Source: Collinsella sp. TF08-11AT (GTDB lineage: Bacteria > Actinomycetota > Coriobacteriia > Coriobacteriales > Coriobacteriaceae). From it: DNA of 39,966 nt. The stretch is taken from assembly GCF_003437035.1 (NCBI RefSeq), contig NZ_QSRL01000017.1:1-39966 (forward strand), read 5' to 3'. Shown here in pieces: positions 7,526 to 15,545 of this stretch. The translations under genes were made by a program, and so were the position numbers. Under the pieces are notes generated by a model, which saw only the letters and a list, made by a program, of their open reading frames with translations, was not told where the DNA came from and made no database searches. Position 1 is the first letter of the stretch; each line of letters opens with the position of its first letter.

Positions 7526-8506
7526 ATGAAATTCGCACGCGATTGTCGTTCGAACGAATCCAACGAAGCAACCGCGCAGCTGCTGTTCGAAGCGCTGCCG
7601 TGGATTAAGAACCTGACCGGTAAGACGGTTGTTATCAAATATGGCGGAGCCGCCATGGTAGATGAGCAGCTGCGCCGCGACTTGATGAGCGACATCGTGC
7701 TGCTCAAGATCATCGGCATGCGCCCTGTTATCGTGCACGGTGGCGGCAAGGCCATCAACGAGGCGCTGAGCCACTACGACATCCCCGTCGAGTTTAAGAA
7801 CGGCCAGCGCGTGACCACGCCGGCGACTATGGATATCGTGCGCGAGGTGCTGGGCGGCAAGGTTAACCAGGAGCTGGTTGCCGCCATCAACCACCACGGC
7901 AACCTGGCCGTGGGCGTGTCGGGCAGCGATGCTGGCACGCTCATCGCCGAGCCGCTCGACCCCGAGCTCGGTCGCGTGGGCAAAGTGACGCACGTTAACA
8001 CCGACTATATCGAGCGCTTACTCGATAGCGAGTACATCCCCGTTATCGCTACCGTCGCGGCGGGGGAGGACGGCGGCTTCTTCAACATCAACGCCGATAC
8101 CGCCGCCGGTGCCGTTGCGGCAGCGCTCCACGCGCACAAGGCGATCTTTTTGACCGACGTCGACGGCCTGTACAAGGACTTTAGCGATAAAGACTCACTC
8201 ATCTCCAACCTAACACTCGACGAGGTTAACGAAATGCTCTACGGCGGCGAGGTCGATAAGGGCATGATTCCCAAGCTGCGCGCGGCCGTCGATGCGCTTG
8301 CCGGCGGCGTATTTCGCGCTCACATCATCAACGGCACCACGCCGCATTCGCTGCTGCTGGAGCTGCTGACCGATGCCGGCGTCGGCACCGTGATCCATTC
8401 CACCGAGACGGCTTACGAGTTCGATACGCATCCGCATCCGCTTTCGACGTTTGCTGCGCGTCTGACCGAGAACCTCGACGAGGTCGAGAAGCTTCAGACG
8501 GTCTAA
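7526..8506 (+). CDS. argB: Acetylglutamate kinase
   Basis: A 326-residue amino-acid-kinase family enzyme that phosphorylates N-acetylglutamate, usually the arginine-feedback-controlled step. Diagnostic blocks are TVVIKYGGAAMVDEQL, VIVHGGGKAINEAL, FKNGQRVTT and FLTDVDGLYKDF. The reading frame extends upstream to a TTG at 7466, but the ATG at 7526 has the better ribosome-binding site (GACGAGGC) and gives a protein starting MKFARDCRSN with the usual N-terminal helix. That helix is associated with hexameric, arginine-sensitive NAGKs, so feedback inhibition is plausible. It lies between argJ and argD. Confidence 0.96.
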   Translation: MKFARDCRSNESNEATAQLLFEALPWIKNLTGKTVVIKYGGAAMVDEQLRRDLMSDIVLLKIIGMRPVIVHGGGKAINEALSHYDIPVEFKNGQRVTTPATMDIVREVLGGKVNQELVAAINHHGNLAVGVSGSDAGTLIAEPLDPELGRVGKVTHVNTDYIERLLDSEYIPVIATVAAGEDGGFFNINADTAAGAVAAALHAHKAIFLTDVDGLYKDFSDKDSLISNLTLDEVNEMLYGGEVDKGMIPKLRAAVDALAGGVFRAHIINGTTPHSLLLELLTDAGVGTVIHSTETAYEFDTHPHPLSTFAARLTENLDEVEKLQTV

Positions 8507-8575
8507 CTGACCCGCAGCCGCCCCATTTCTGCACCCATAGGCCTGCGCCGTCCGGCGCTCAACGAAAGGCATCCC

Positions 8576-9859
8576 ATGTCACTTGCAGCTCAGCAATCGC
8601 TTGAATCCCATTACGTTATGCATACCTTTGGCCGCTCTCCGGTCGAGTTTGTCGAGGGTCACGGCATGAAGCTCACCGGCGACGATGGTCGTGAGTACCT
8701 CGACTTTCTTGCCGGCATCGGCGTGTGCAGCCTAGGTCATGGCGACCCGGCTGTGCTCTCGGCGCTCGAGGCACAGACCAAAAAGCTCATGCATGTCTCC
8801 AATTACTTCTACATCGAGCAGCGTGGACAGGTCGCGGCGCTGCTGTCCAAGCTTGCCAACGACGACTTAGATGGTGCACGCGTGCTTGCCGATGCCATTG
8901 CCGCCGGCGATGAGACCACGGCAGCTGCTCTTGGTGCCCCGGCTGCGGATGAGCAGGTTTGGGAGACCTTCTTTGCCAACTCCGGCGCCGAGGCCAACGA
9001 GGGCTCGATGAAGCTCGCGCGCCTGTACGCCAAGCGTGCCGGTAACGGCGGCAACACTATCGTGTGCATGCGCGGCGGCTTCCACGGCCGTACGCTCGAG
9101 ACCATTGCCGCCACCATGCAGGATTGGCTGCAGGATAGTTTCCGCCCGCTGCCGGGTGGCTTTGTGGCCTGTACGCCCAACGATATCAATGAACTGCGTG
9201 CGATCTTTAAGCAGCTGGGGAGCGAAATATGTGCCGTGATGCTCGAGCCGATCCAGGGTGAGAGTGGCGTGCACCCCATGACCGAGGAGTTTATGGCGGC
9301 AGCGCGCGACCTGGCACACGAAGTGGGCGCCGTGCTTATAGCCGACGAGGTCCAGTGCGGCATCTTCCGCTCCGGCAAGCCGTTTGCATTCCAAACCTAT
9401 GGCGTGGAACCCGACATCATGAGCCTTGCCAAGGGCATTGCCGATGGCGTGCCCATGGGTGCCGTCGTAGCAAAGAAGGAGATTGCCGACGTGTTTAAGC
9501 CGGGCGACCACGGCTCGACCTTTGGCGGTAGCTGCTTGGCTGTCGCGGCGTGCGCCGCGACGCTCTCCGCGCTCGTGCGCGGCGATTATGCCGACCATGC
9601 TGCCAAGGTAGGCGCCTATATGGAGGCAAAGCTCGCCAAGCTGCCGAACGTGACCGAGGTGCGTGGCCGCGGCTTGATGCTCGGCTGTGATTTGGATGAT
9701 GCCGCGGGCGACGCGCATGATATTGTTGCCCGCGCGCTGGCCGCCGGTGCCGTGATTAACGCTACAGGTGCTCATACGCTGCGTTTCCTGCCGCCGCTCG
9801 TCTGCGAGGAATCCGACGTGGACAGTCTGATCGAGATCCTGTCGGACGTTTTGGCCTAA
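8576..9859 (+). CDS. argD: Acetylornithine aminotransferase
   Basis: A 427-residue class-III PLP aminotransferase converting N-acetylglutamate semialdehyde to N-acetylornithine with glutamate as amino donor. Motifs include FANSGAEANEGSMKLAR, GGFHGRTLETIAAT, VLIADEVQCGIFRSG, and the Schiff-base lysine Lys286 in SLAKGIADGVPMG. An insertion of about 25 residues rich in Ala, Asp and Gly (about 100-125) lies between the early helix and FFANSGAEANE, where typical ArgD proteins join directly; it accounts for the extra length over the usual 400 residues. It is the last gene of the arg cluster. argF and argGH are not in the window. Confidence 0.95.
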   Translation: MSLAAQQSLESHYVMHTFGRSPVEFVEGHGMKLTGDDGREYLDFLAGIGVCSLGHGDPAVLSALEAQTKKLMHVSNYFYIEQRGQVAALLSKLANDDLDGARVLADAIAAGDETTAAALGAPAADEQVWETFFANSGAEANEGSMKLARLYAKRAGNGGNTIVCMRGGFHGRTLETIAATMQDWLQDSFRPLPGGFVACTPNDINELRAIFKQLGSEICAVMLEPIQGESGVHPMTEEFMAAARDLAHEVGAVLIADEVQCGIFRSGKPFAFQTYGVEPDIMSLAKGIADGVPMGAVVAKKEIADVFKPGDHGSTFGGSCLAVAACAATLSALVRGDYADHAAKVGAYMEAKLAKLPNVTEVRGRGLMLGCDLDDAAGDAHDIVARALAAGAVINATGAHTLRFLPPLVCEESDVDSLIEILSDVLA

Positions 9860-9944
9860 CACAGCGAAATAACTTAACTTTGACCGGGTTCCGGACTGCG
9901 GACGTGCCCTATGTGGCATGATTCAGCGGTCTGGAGCCCGTTTT

Positions 9945-9963
9945 GCCTTAGATTTGCTAAGGC
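9945..9963 (+). terminator. Possible terminator hairpin after argD
   Basis: A perfect 7-bp stem GCCTTAG/CTAAGGC with a 5-nt loop sits about 85 bp after the argD stop. It is not followed by a proper T-run, so this is a weak call. Confidence 0.35.
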
Positions 9964-9975
9964 GGGGAGACCTGC

Positions 9976-10192
9976 TGGTCAAAAAACATCAAATATGAGT
10001 ACTGTTACCGATTTGGTAACAGCAATTTTGGACTAATCAGACCAAATAGCAAGTCGAAATGGCGATGAATGTACGATTTTGATCCAATTGCTAGTCCTTA
10101 TAATGGACATATGTTGCGTAACTTAAGCAAATATTATCTTCTGATATGTTGTAAGCAAGGTAGCAGTACTCATTTTTGCCATTTTCTGGCCA
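9976..10192. mobile_element. MITE-like AT-rich element with 34-bp imperfect terminal inverted repeats
   Basis: The left end (9976-10009) and the reverse complement of the right end (10159-10192) agree at 27 of 34 positions, including 14 of 15 in the inner part ATGAGTACTGTTACC / ATGAGTACTGCTACC. The 217-bp stretch is far more AT-rich than its surroundings and has no plausible gene. An inner palindrome CTGTTACC-N5-GGTAACAG (10002-10022) overlaps the left repeat. This looks like a non-autonomous miniature element, or else a large bipartite regulatory palindrome. No clear target-site duplication was found. Confidence 0.5.
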
Positions 10193-10217
10193 CGGCCTTT
10201 GTGACAGACGTGCTGGT

Positions 10218-10674
10218 GGGTTCGAATCCCTCAGTAATGGGCCCTAAAAAGAAAGGCCTCCATAGCTGGAGGCCTATCAAATCAGTGGTGGGCGATGAGG
10301 GATGTCCGCGTGCGGCTGGCGCCGCCCGCGCCCCGCTTCGTCGCTCCGCTCCTCGCGTGCTGCGCTGGAAAACGCTTCGCGTTTCCTCAGCTCCGCACCC
10401 TTGCGGGTTCGAATCCCATGCGCTGGGCCCAAAAATGAAAGGACCCCATAGCTGGGAGCCTATCAAATCAGTGGTGGGCGATGAGGGATGTCGCGTGCGG
10501 CTGACGCCGTCCGCTCTCGCTTCGGGCCTACGGCCCTCGCGTGCTGCGCTGGAAAACGCTTCGCGTTTCCTCAGCTCCGCACCCTTTCGGGTTCGAATCC
10601 CTCTGCGATGGGCCCAAAAATGAAAGGCCCCCATAGCTGGGAGCCTATCAAATCAGTGGTGGGCGATGAGGGAT
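10218..10674. repeat. Tandem array of about 185-bp units carrying the tRNA-Val 3' end and its terminator
   Basis: The 14-mer TGGGCGATGAGGGA occurs at 10289, 10475 and 10660 (spacing 186 and 185). The T-arm-like GGGTTCGAATCCC occurs at 10218, 10405 and 10589 (spacing 187 and 184). Between them each copy carries a conserved GGGCCC, an A-rich tract, a hairpin around TAGC (perfect AGGCCTCCA/TGGAGGCCT at 10254-10275, degraded in the later copies) and TATCAAATCAGTGG. The last copy is the real 3' end and terminator of tRNA-Val on the minus strand, so the array consists of duplicated tRNA tails. Two GC-rich spacers of about 100 bp (10303-10404, 10489-10588) are near-copies and contain the hairpin GGAAAACGC-TTC-GCGTTTCC. 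Confidence 0.8.
10614..10646 (-). terminator. Terminator of tRNA-Val
   Basis: On the minus strand AGGCTCCCA-GCTA-TGGGGGCCT forms a stem with one mismatch. It is followed by TTCATTTTT, 11 nt after the tRNA CCA end. Two further copies of this terminator lie in the array to the left. Confidence 0.75.
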
Positions 10675-10732
10675 TCGAACCCCCAGCCTTGTGCGTGTAA
10701 AGCACCTGCGCTAACCGTTGCGCCAATCGCCC
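10657..10732 (-). tRNA. tRNA-Val (anticodon TAC)
   Basis: The minus strand folds into a full cloverleaf: acceptor GGGCGAT/ATCGCCC, D-stem GCGC/GCGC, anticodon loop TTTACAC with anticodon TAC, T-arm GGGGG-TTCGAAT-CCCTC, discriminator A and encoded CCA (10657-10659). The outermost anticodon-stem pair (27-43) is a G-A mismatch and one T-stem pair is G-T, so the gene is slightly unusual but probably functional. It reads GUA and perhaps other Val codons. Confidence 0.92.
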
Positions 10733-10742
10733 GTGCGGAGAG

Positions 10743-10748
10743 AGTATA
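10743..10748 (-). promoter_or_regulatory. -10 box of tRNA-Val promoter
   Basis: On the minus strand TGC-TATACT, an extended -10, ends 11 bp before the tRNA 5' end. I see no convincing -35. Confidence 0.5.
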
Positions 10749-10862
10749 GCAAAACAATCGCCTCATTCATCTCATATCCATTAAAGGTAACCGTCGCGTG
10801 TCACAGCGGAGCTGATTCAGTTGAGATTGCCTGAACATTCCGCCCCTCTTTACGCCCTCGGG

Positions 10863-10868
10863 TATACT
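10863..10868 (+). promoter_or_regulatory. -10 box of asnB promoter
   Basis: TATACT lies 51 bp before the asnB start. No good -35 is found at the expected distance. The leader to the ATG contains the ribosome-binding site AGAGGGGA. Confidence 0.45.
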
Positions 10869-10919
10869 CAAAAGCTACTGATTCGATTTGATGCCCAGCA
10901 ACAGCAGAGGGGATAGTAT

Positions 10920-12800
10920 ATGTGCGGTTTTGTCGGTTTTGTCGGTGGGACGGATAACCAATCCGAGGTGCTCACCAAGATGATGGACCGCATCGTCCAT
11001 CGTGGTCCCGACATGGGCGGCCAGTTTATCGACGGCCGCGTTGCCCTCGGCTTCCGCCGCTTGTCGATCCTCGACCTGACCGAGGCCGGCGCTCAGCCCA
11101 TGGCCAATGAGGACGGTAGCGTCGTCATTGTCTTCAACGGCGAGATCTACAACTTCCAAGAACTCCGTTCCGAGCTCGAGGCCAAGGGCTACAAGTTCCA
11201 CTGCGGCGCCGACACCGAGAGCCTCCTGCACGGCTATGAGGAGTGGGGCGAGGCAGTACTCGATCGCTTGCGCGGTATGTACGCCTTCGTCATCTGGGAC
11301 AAGAAGAAGAATAAGCTTTTTGGCGCCCGCGATATCTTTGGCATCAAGCCGCTCTACTACTATCCCATGGCCGATGCGGGCGACGGCGCTCCGGGCGTGC
11401 TCTTCGGTTCCGAGATTAAGAGCTTCCTGGACTACCCGCACTTCCACAAGGCGGTCAACAAAAAGGCCCTGCGTCCGTACATGACGCTGCAGTATTCGGC
11501 AACCGAGGAGACCTTCTTCGAGGGTGTCTACAAGCTGCCGCCGGCGCATTACTTTACCGTCGATATCCCGACCGGCAAGATGAACATCGAGCGCTACTGG
11601 GATTGCGATTACTCTGCCGTCGAGAAGCCGTTCGAGGAGTACGTCGACGAGCTGGATGAGGTCGTGCACGAGAGCGTCGAGGCCCATCGCATCGCCGACG
11701 TTAAGGTCGCGTCGTTCCTCTCCGGCGGCGTCGACTCCAGCTACATCGCCGCTTGCCTCATGCCCGACAAGACCTTCTCGGTGGGCTTTGACTACAAGAA
11801 CTTCAACGAGACCAACTACGCCAAGGAACTTTCTGACAAGCTCGGCGTCGAGAATGTCCGCAAGATGATCACCGCCGACGAGTTCTTTGGCGCGCTCGAG
11901 GACATCCAGTATCACATGGACGAGCCGCAGTCCAACCTGTCTTCCGTGCCGCTGTGGTTCTTGGCCGAGATGGCCCGCAAGGACGTCACCGTCGTGCTTT
12001 CGGGCGAAGGCGCCGACGAGCTCTTTGGCGGCTACGCCTACTACGAGGACACGGTCCCGGTCCGCAAATACAAAAAGATGGTGCCGCTGCCCATTCGTCG
12101 CGCGCTCGGTAACCTGGCGCTGCATATGCCGTACTTCAAGGGACATAACTTCCTGGTCAAGGGTGCCGAGATCCCCGAGAAGTCGTTCCTGGGACAGGCT
12201 CTGGTATGGCCGGAGCGCGAGGTCGACGGCGTGCTCAAGCCCGAGTACAACACCGGCGATGGCGCCTTCGAGCTTGCCGCTCCCATCTATGCGCGCGTGA
12301 AGGGTCAGCCCGAGCTGGTCAAGAAGCAGTACCTGGACATGAACATGTGGCTCCCGGGCGACATTCTGCTCAAGGCCGACAAGATGTGCATGGCGCACTC
12401 GCTGGAGCTGCGCGTGCCCTTCCTGGACCGCAAAGTCATGGAGTTCGCCGAGCACATTCCCGACCGCTACCGCATCAACGAGAACGGCAACAAGCAAGTA
12501 CTCCGCCACGCTGCCAACAAGTCGCTGCCCGATGAGTGGGCCACCCGTCCCAAGGTGGGCTTCCCGGTGCCGATTGTCTACTGGCTGCGCGAGCAAAAGT
12601 GGTACGACTATGTCAAGGAGTACTTCACCGCGCCGTGGGCAAGCGAGTTCTTCGATACCGACGAGCTCATGCACCTGCTCGATCTGCACTTTGCGGGCAA
12701 GGGCGATTTCCAGCGCAAGATCTATACGCCGCTCGTGTTCCTGGTGTGGTACAAGCGCTTCTTTATCGACGAGGACCAGCCCGCTGTTCAGGCTGCCTAG
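10920..12800 (+). CDS. asnB: Asparagine synthase (glutamine-hydrolysing)
   Basis: A 626-residue cytosolic enzyme making asparagine from aspartate, ATP and glutamine. The N-terminal class-II glutaminase domain begins MCGFVGFVGG with nucleophile Cys2 and contains HRGPDMGG and FNGEIYNFQELR. The C-terminal synthetase domain has the pyrophosphate loop SGGVDSS at 268-274 and LSGEGADELFGGYAYYED. The ATG at 10920 is fixed because Cys2 must follow Met1. It is a single-gene unit: a promoter lies upstream and a clear terminator 26 bp downstream. Length and motifs match the long AsnB form. Confidence 0.97.
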   Translation: MCGFVGFVGGTDNQSEVLTKMMDRIVHRGPDMGGQFIDGRVALGFRRLSILDLTEAGAQPMANEDGSVVIVFNGEIYNFQELRSELEAKGYKFHCGADTESLLHGYEEWGEAVLDRLRGMYAFVIWDKKKNKLFGARDIFGIKPLYYYPMADAGDGAPGVLFGSEIKSFLDYPHFHKAVNKKALRPYMTLQYSATEETFFEGVYKLPPAHYFTVDIPTGKMNIERYWDCDYSAVEKPFEEYVDELDEVVHESVEAHRIADVKVASFLSGGVDSSYIAACLMPDKTFSVGFDYKNFNETNYAKELSDKLGVENVRKMITADEFFGALEDIQYHMDEPQSNLSSVPLWFLAEMARKDVTVVLSGEGADELFGGYAYYEDTVPVRKYKKMVPLPIRRALGNLALHMPYFKGHNFLVKGAEIPEKSFLGQALVWPEREVDGVLKPEYNTGDGAFELAAPIYARVKGQPELVKKQYLDMNMWLPGDILLKADKMCMAHSLELRVPFLDRKVMEFAEHIPDRYRINENGNKQVLRHAANKSLPDEWATRPKVGFPVPIVYWLREQKWYDYVKEYFTAPWASEFFDTDELMHLLDLHFAGKGDFQRKIYTPLVFLVWYKRFFIDEDQPAVQAA

Positions 12801-12825
12801 CCTCGGCTTACGAACGCCTGCGCGT

Positions 12826-12850
12826 AACGGCTCCTCCGGGAGCCGTTTTT
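12826..12850 (+). terminator. Terminator of asnB
   Basis: A 9-bp perfect stem AACGGCTCC/GGAGCCGTT with a 4-nt loop is followed by TTTTT. The T-run overlaps the -35 of the next promoter. Confidence 0.85.
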
Positions 12851-12877
12851 GCGTGGGTGCGTTTCAGTTACTATAAA
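12849..12877 (+). promoter_or_regulatory. Promoter of murE
   Basis: -35 TTGCGT (12849-12854), 17-nt spacer, -10 TATAAA (12872-12877), 35 bp before the murE ATG. The -35 shares bases with the T-run of the asnB terminator. Confidence 0.6.
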
Positions 12878-12912
12878 AACCGTCCCTGCCAAATGGCTGA
12901 GAAAGGCGAAAG

Positions 12913-14475
12913 ATGCACCATTCGGATTCCGCGACCGTGACCACGGTCGATACGCTTGCCAAGCTTCTCGATGTGTGCGGCGAGCTGCGCGCATCAGAGC
13001 AGGTTGACGAGCGTGCCGTGACCGGCTGCTCGTTTGATTCGCGTGCGGTCTCGGCAGGTGACGTGTTCTTTTGCAAAGGCGCTGCCTTTAAGCCCGCGTT
13101 TTTGAGCATGGCGCTCGATGCGGGCGCCGTCGCATTTGTGTGCGAAGAGTCGCTGGTCGAGTCTCTGGAGCCGCTGGCGCAGGAGAGCGGTGCTGCGATG
13201 CTGGTTGTTGATAGCGTTCGCACGGCCATGGCCCTGTTGCCGCCGGAGGTCTACGACCGTCCCGACCACGACGTCAAGATCGTGGGCATCACCGGTACCA
13301 AGGGAAAGACCACGGCCGCTTTTATGCTCCAGTCCATCATCAAGGCAGCGGGCGAATCCTGCGGCATGATCGGCTCGGTGAGTACCGACGATGGCATCGA
13401 GTGCTACGAGAGCACCAATACTACGCCCGAGGCCCCCGAGGTCTGGCGCCATATCGCCAACTGCCGTGAGTCCGGTCGCCAGTCCATGGTCATGGAGGTC
13501 TCGAGCCAGGCACTCAAGTACCAACGCGTCGAGAATCTGCCGTTTGACGTGGCGTGCTTCCTCAACATCGGCCGTGACCACATCTCACCGATCGAACACC
13601 CCACGTTTGAGGATTATTTTGAGAGCAAACTCAGGATCTTTGACCAGGCAAAGACCGCCGTGGTGAATCTGGGCACCGAAGAGGTTGACCGTGTGCTGGA
13701 GGCAGCGTCGACGGCCGAGCGCTTGGTGACCGTTGGCGTCGAGCATCCCGAGGCAAGCCTGTGGGCAAGCGATGTCCGCGTGGTCGGCTTTAACATCGAG
13801 TTTAACCTGCATGGCCTGTGTGCCGACGAGTCCGAGGCGGGGGAGAAGGTCCTGCTGGGCATCGCGGGCGACTTTAACGTGGAAAACGCGCTGGTCGCTA
13901 TCGCCGCTGCGCACGAGATCGGCATCGGTATCGAGGCTATCAAGAAGGGCCTCTCCAAACTGCGTGTGCCGGGCCGTATGGAGGTCGTGGAGTCGAAGGA
14001 TGGCCGCGTGATCTGCGTCGTTGACTACGCTCACAACCAGCTTTCGTTCCGGTCGCTTTTCTCGTCGGTCAAGCGCGCGTTTCCCACTAGTCCAGTCATT
14101 GCAGTGTTTGGCGCTGCCGGCGGCAAGGCGCAGGAGCGCCGCGAGCAGCTTCCGCGCGAGGCCGCACCATATTCCGACCTGATGATCTTTGCCAACGAGG
14201 ACCCGGCTCACGAGGACCCGATGAAGGTCTGTCGCGAGCTTGCCGAGCATGTTCCCGACGATACGCCGAACAAGATCATCCTCGACCGCGAAGCCGCTGT
14301 GCATGCGGCGTTCAAGGCGGCGCGCGAGGAGTACGTCAACCCCGATGCTCCCACCATTGTCTTGCTGCTGGCAAAGGGTGACGAGGAGCTCATGCACGTG
14401 GGCGACGAGTTCGTGCCCATCGAGAGCGACCTTTCGCTGGCCAATCGCCTGATCGATGTTACCCAGTTTGACTAA
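12913..14475 (+). CDS. murE: MurE-type UDP-N-acetylmuramyl-tripeptide synthetase
   Basis: A 520-residue Mur ligase that adds the third stem-peptide amino acid to UDP-MurNAc-L-Ala-D-Glu. Domain 1 (about 1-105) contains CSFDSRAVSAGDVFFCKG; domain 2 has the ATP loop GTKGKT at 128-133, NTTPEAPE, MEVSSQALKYQRV and YFESKLRIFDQ, including the lysine expected to be carbamylated; domain 3 has VPGRMEVV and VDYAHNQ. At the third-residue selectivity site, meso-diaminopimelate enzymes read DNPR; here it is E429-D-P-A432, so meso-DAP is unlikely and lysine, ornithine or another diamine is expected. It stands alone with its own promoter, outside any division and cell-wall cluster. GAAAGG precedes the ATG. 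Confidence 0.88.
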   Translation: MHHSDSATVTTVDTLAKLLDVCGELRASEQVDERAVTGCSFDSRAVSAGDVFFCKGAAFKPAFLSMALDAGAVAFVCEESLVESLEPLAQESGAAMLVVDSVRTAMALLPPEVYDRPDHDVKIVGITGTKGKTTAAFMLQSIIKAAGESCGMIGSVSTDDGIECYESTNTTPEAPEVWRHIANCRESGRQSMVMEVSSQALKYQRVENLPFDVACFLNIGRDHISPIEHPTFEDYFESKLRIFDQAKTAVVNLGTEEVDRVLEAASTAERLVTVGVEHPEASLWASDVRVVGFNIEFNLHGLCADESEAGEKVLLGIAGDFNVENALVAIAAAHEIGIGIEAIKKGLSKLRVPGRMEVVESKDGRVICVVDYAHNQLSFRSLFSSVKRAFPTSPVIAVFGAAGGKAQERREQLPREAAPYSDLMIFANEDPAHEDPMKVCRELAEHVPDDTPNKIILDREAAVHAAFKAAREEYVNPDAPTIVLLLAKGDEELMHVGDEFVPIESDLSLANRLIDVTQFD

Positions 14476-14484
14476 TGAACCATG

Positions 14485-14517
14485 ATGGCGGCGGCGCCCT
14501 GAGTGCGCTGTCGCCAT
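14485..14517 (+). terminator. Hairpin after murE
   Basis: ATGGCG/CGCCAT outer pairs with inner GCGC/GCGC form an interrupted stem just after the murE stop. There is no T-run, so terminator activity is uncertain. Confidence 0.35.
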
Positions 14518-14582
14518 AAGCGTGTTCCCTCAATCAAAACATGCCGTCCAAGTCCAAACCCTTCTACGTAAACGGAGTAACC

Positions 14583-15494
14583 ATGTCCCACAACACCCTG
14601 CCGACCGTTGCCGAGCTTTCGGGCGAGATGCGCGAGCGCTTGGCCAAGGTCAAGTACGTCTTTACCGACCTGGATGCCACGATGCTCGCGCCCGGCTCGT
14701 GCGTGCTGCGCGACAACGACGGTAACCCCTCGACCAAACTCGTCGAGGCCGTCGTGGCACTTGCCCGCGCTGGTATTCAGGTGGTTCCCACCTCGGGCCG
14801 CAACCGTACCATGATCCACGAGGATGCGCGCGTGCTCGGCCTCAACTCCTACATCGGTGAGATGGGCGGCCTGGTCATGTACGACCTCAAAGCCAACGAT
14901 TGGGAGTATCTGACTGGCGACATGCCTTACGACCCCGCCTGCGGCCTTACTCCGCACCAGGTGATCGAGCAGACCGGCGTGTGCGAGAAGATTCTTGCCC
15001 GCTGGCCGCACAAGATCGAGTATCACAACGACATGTCGACCGGCTACAAGTACCGCGAGGTCACCGTCGGCATGCGCGGCGATGTGCCCGACAATGAGGT
15101 CCAGGCCATCCTGGACGAGGCCGGCTGCGGCCTGGTGTGGGCCTGTAACGGTCACCTGACGCATCTGTCCAAGCCGACGACGCTCGAGCTCGATCGCGTC
15201 GAGGACGGTCGCGCGTTTAACATCAATCCCGCCGGCCTCAACAAGGGCGTTGCCATCGCGCGCTTCTGCGAGCACCTGGGGATTGAGCGCGAGGAGACGC
15301 TCGCGCTCGGCGATTCCGAGTCCGACTTCTACATGGCCGATCACGTGGGCACGTTCTGCCTGGTCGAGAATGGCCTGACGAGCGCCGGCGCGCCCGAGTT
15401 CCTGGCTGCTTGCGAGAACGCTTTCGTTACGCGCGGCAAAATTGTCGACGGTTGGGCGGCGACGGCAGAGCTGCTGGTCGCGGCGCGTTCGTAG
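14583..15494 (+). CDS. HAD-superfamily Cof-type phosphatase
   Basis: A 303-residue HAD hydrolase of the Cof (type IIB cap) group, probably dephosphorylating a sugar phosphate or similar small molecule. Motif I is VFTDLDATML with nucleophile and acid/base Asp; motif II is the Thr-Ser stretch PTSGRNRTM; motif III Lys lies in NKGVAIARF; motif IV is LGDSESDFYM with the metal-binding Asp. Substrate cannot be assigned. An upstream in-frame ATG (14541) would add 14 residues, but GGAGTAACC directly before 14583 decides for the shorter form. It sits between murE and murI, so a link to cell-wall precursor metabolism is possible but unproven. Confidence 0.85.
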   Translation: MSHNTLPTVAELSGEMRERLAKVKYVFTDLDATMLAPGSCVLRDNDGNPSTKLVEAVVALARAGIQVVPTSGRNRTMIHEDARVLGLNSYIGEMGGLVMYDLKANDWEYLTGDMPYDPACGLTPHQVIEQTGVCEKILARWPHKIEYHNDMSTGYKYREVTVGMRGDVPDNEVQAILDEAGCGLVWACNGHLTHLSKPTTLELDRVEDGRAFNINPAGLNKGVAIARFCEHLGIEREETLALGDSESDFYMADHVGTFCLVENGLTSAGAPEFLAACENAFVTRGKIVDGWAATAELLVAARS

Positions 15495-15545
15495 CGCGGC
15501 GTCGCCGCACTTGGACATGTCTTTTCGAGAGAGACTGGTGAGGTA

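Noticed and set aside
10069..10700. Open frames of 184, 154 and 70 residues over the repeat array
   Set aside because: They contain the repeat unit translated in various frames, tRNA-derived sequence and no family features.
10875..12689. Minus-strand open frame of 604 residues opposite asnB
   Set aside because: Antisense shadow of a well-supported asnB; no recognisable domain.
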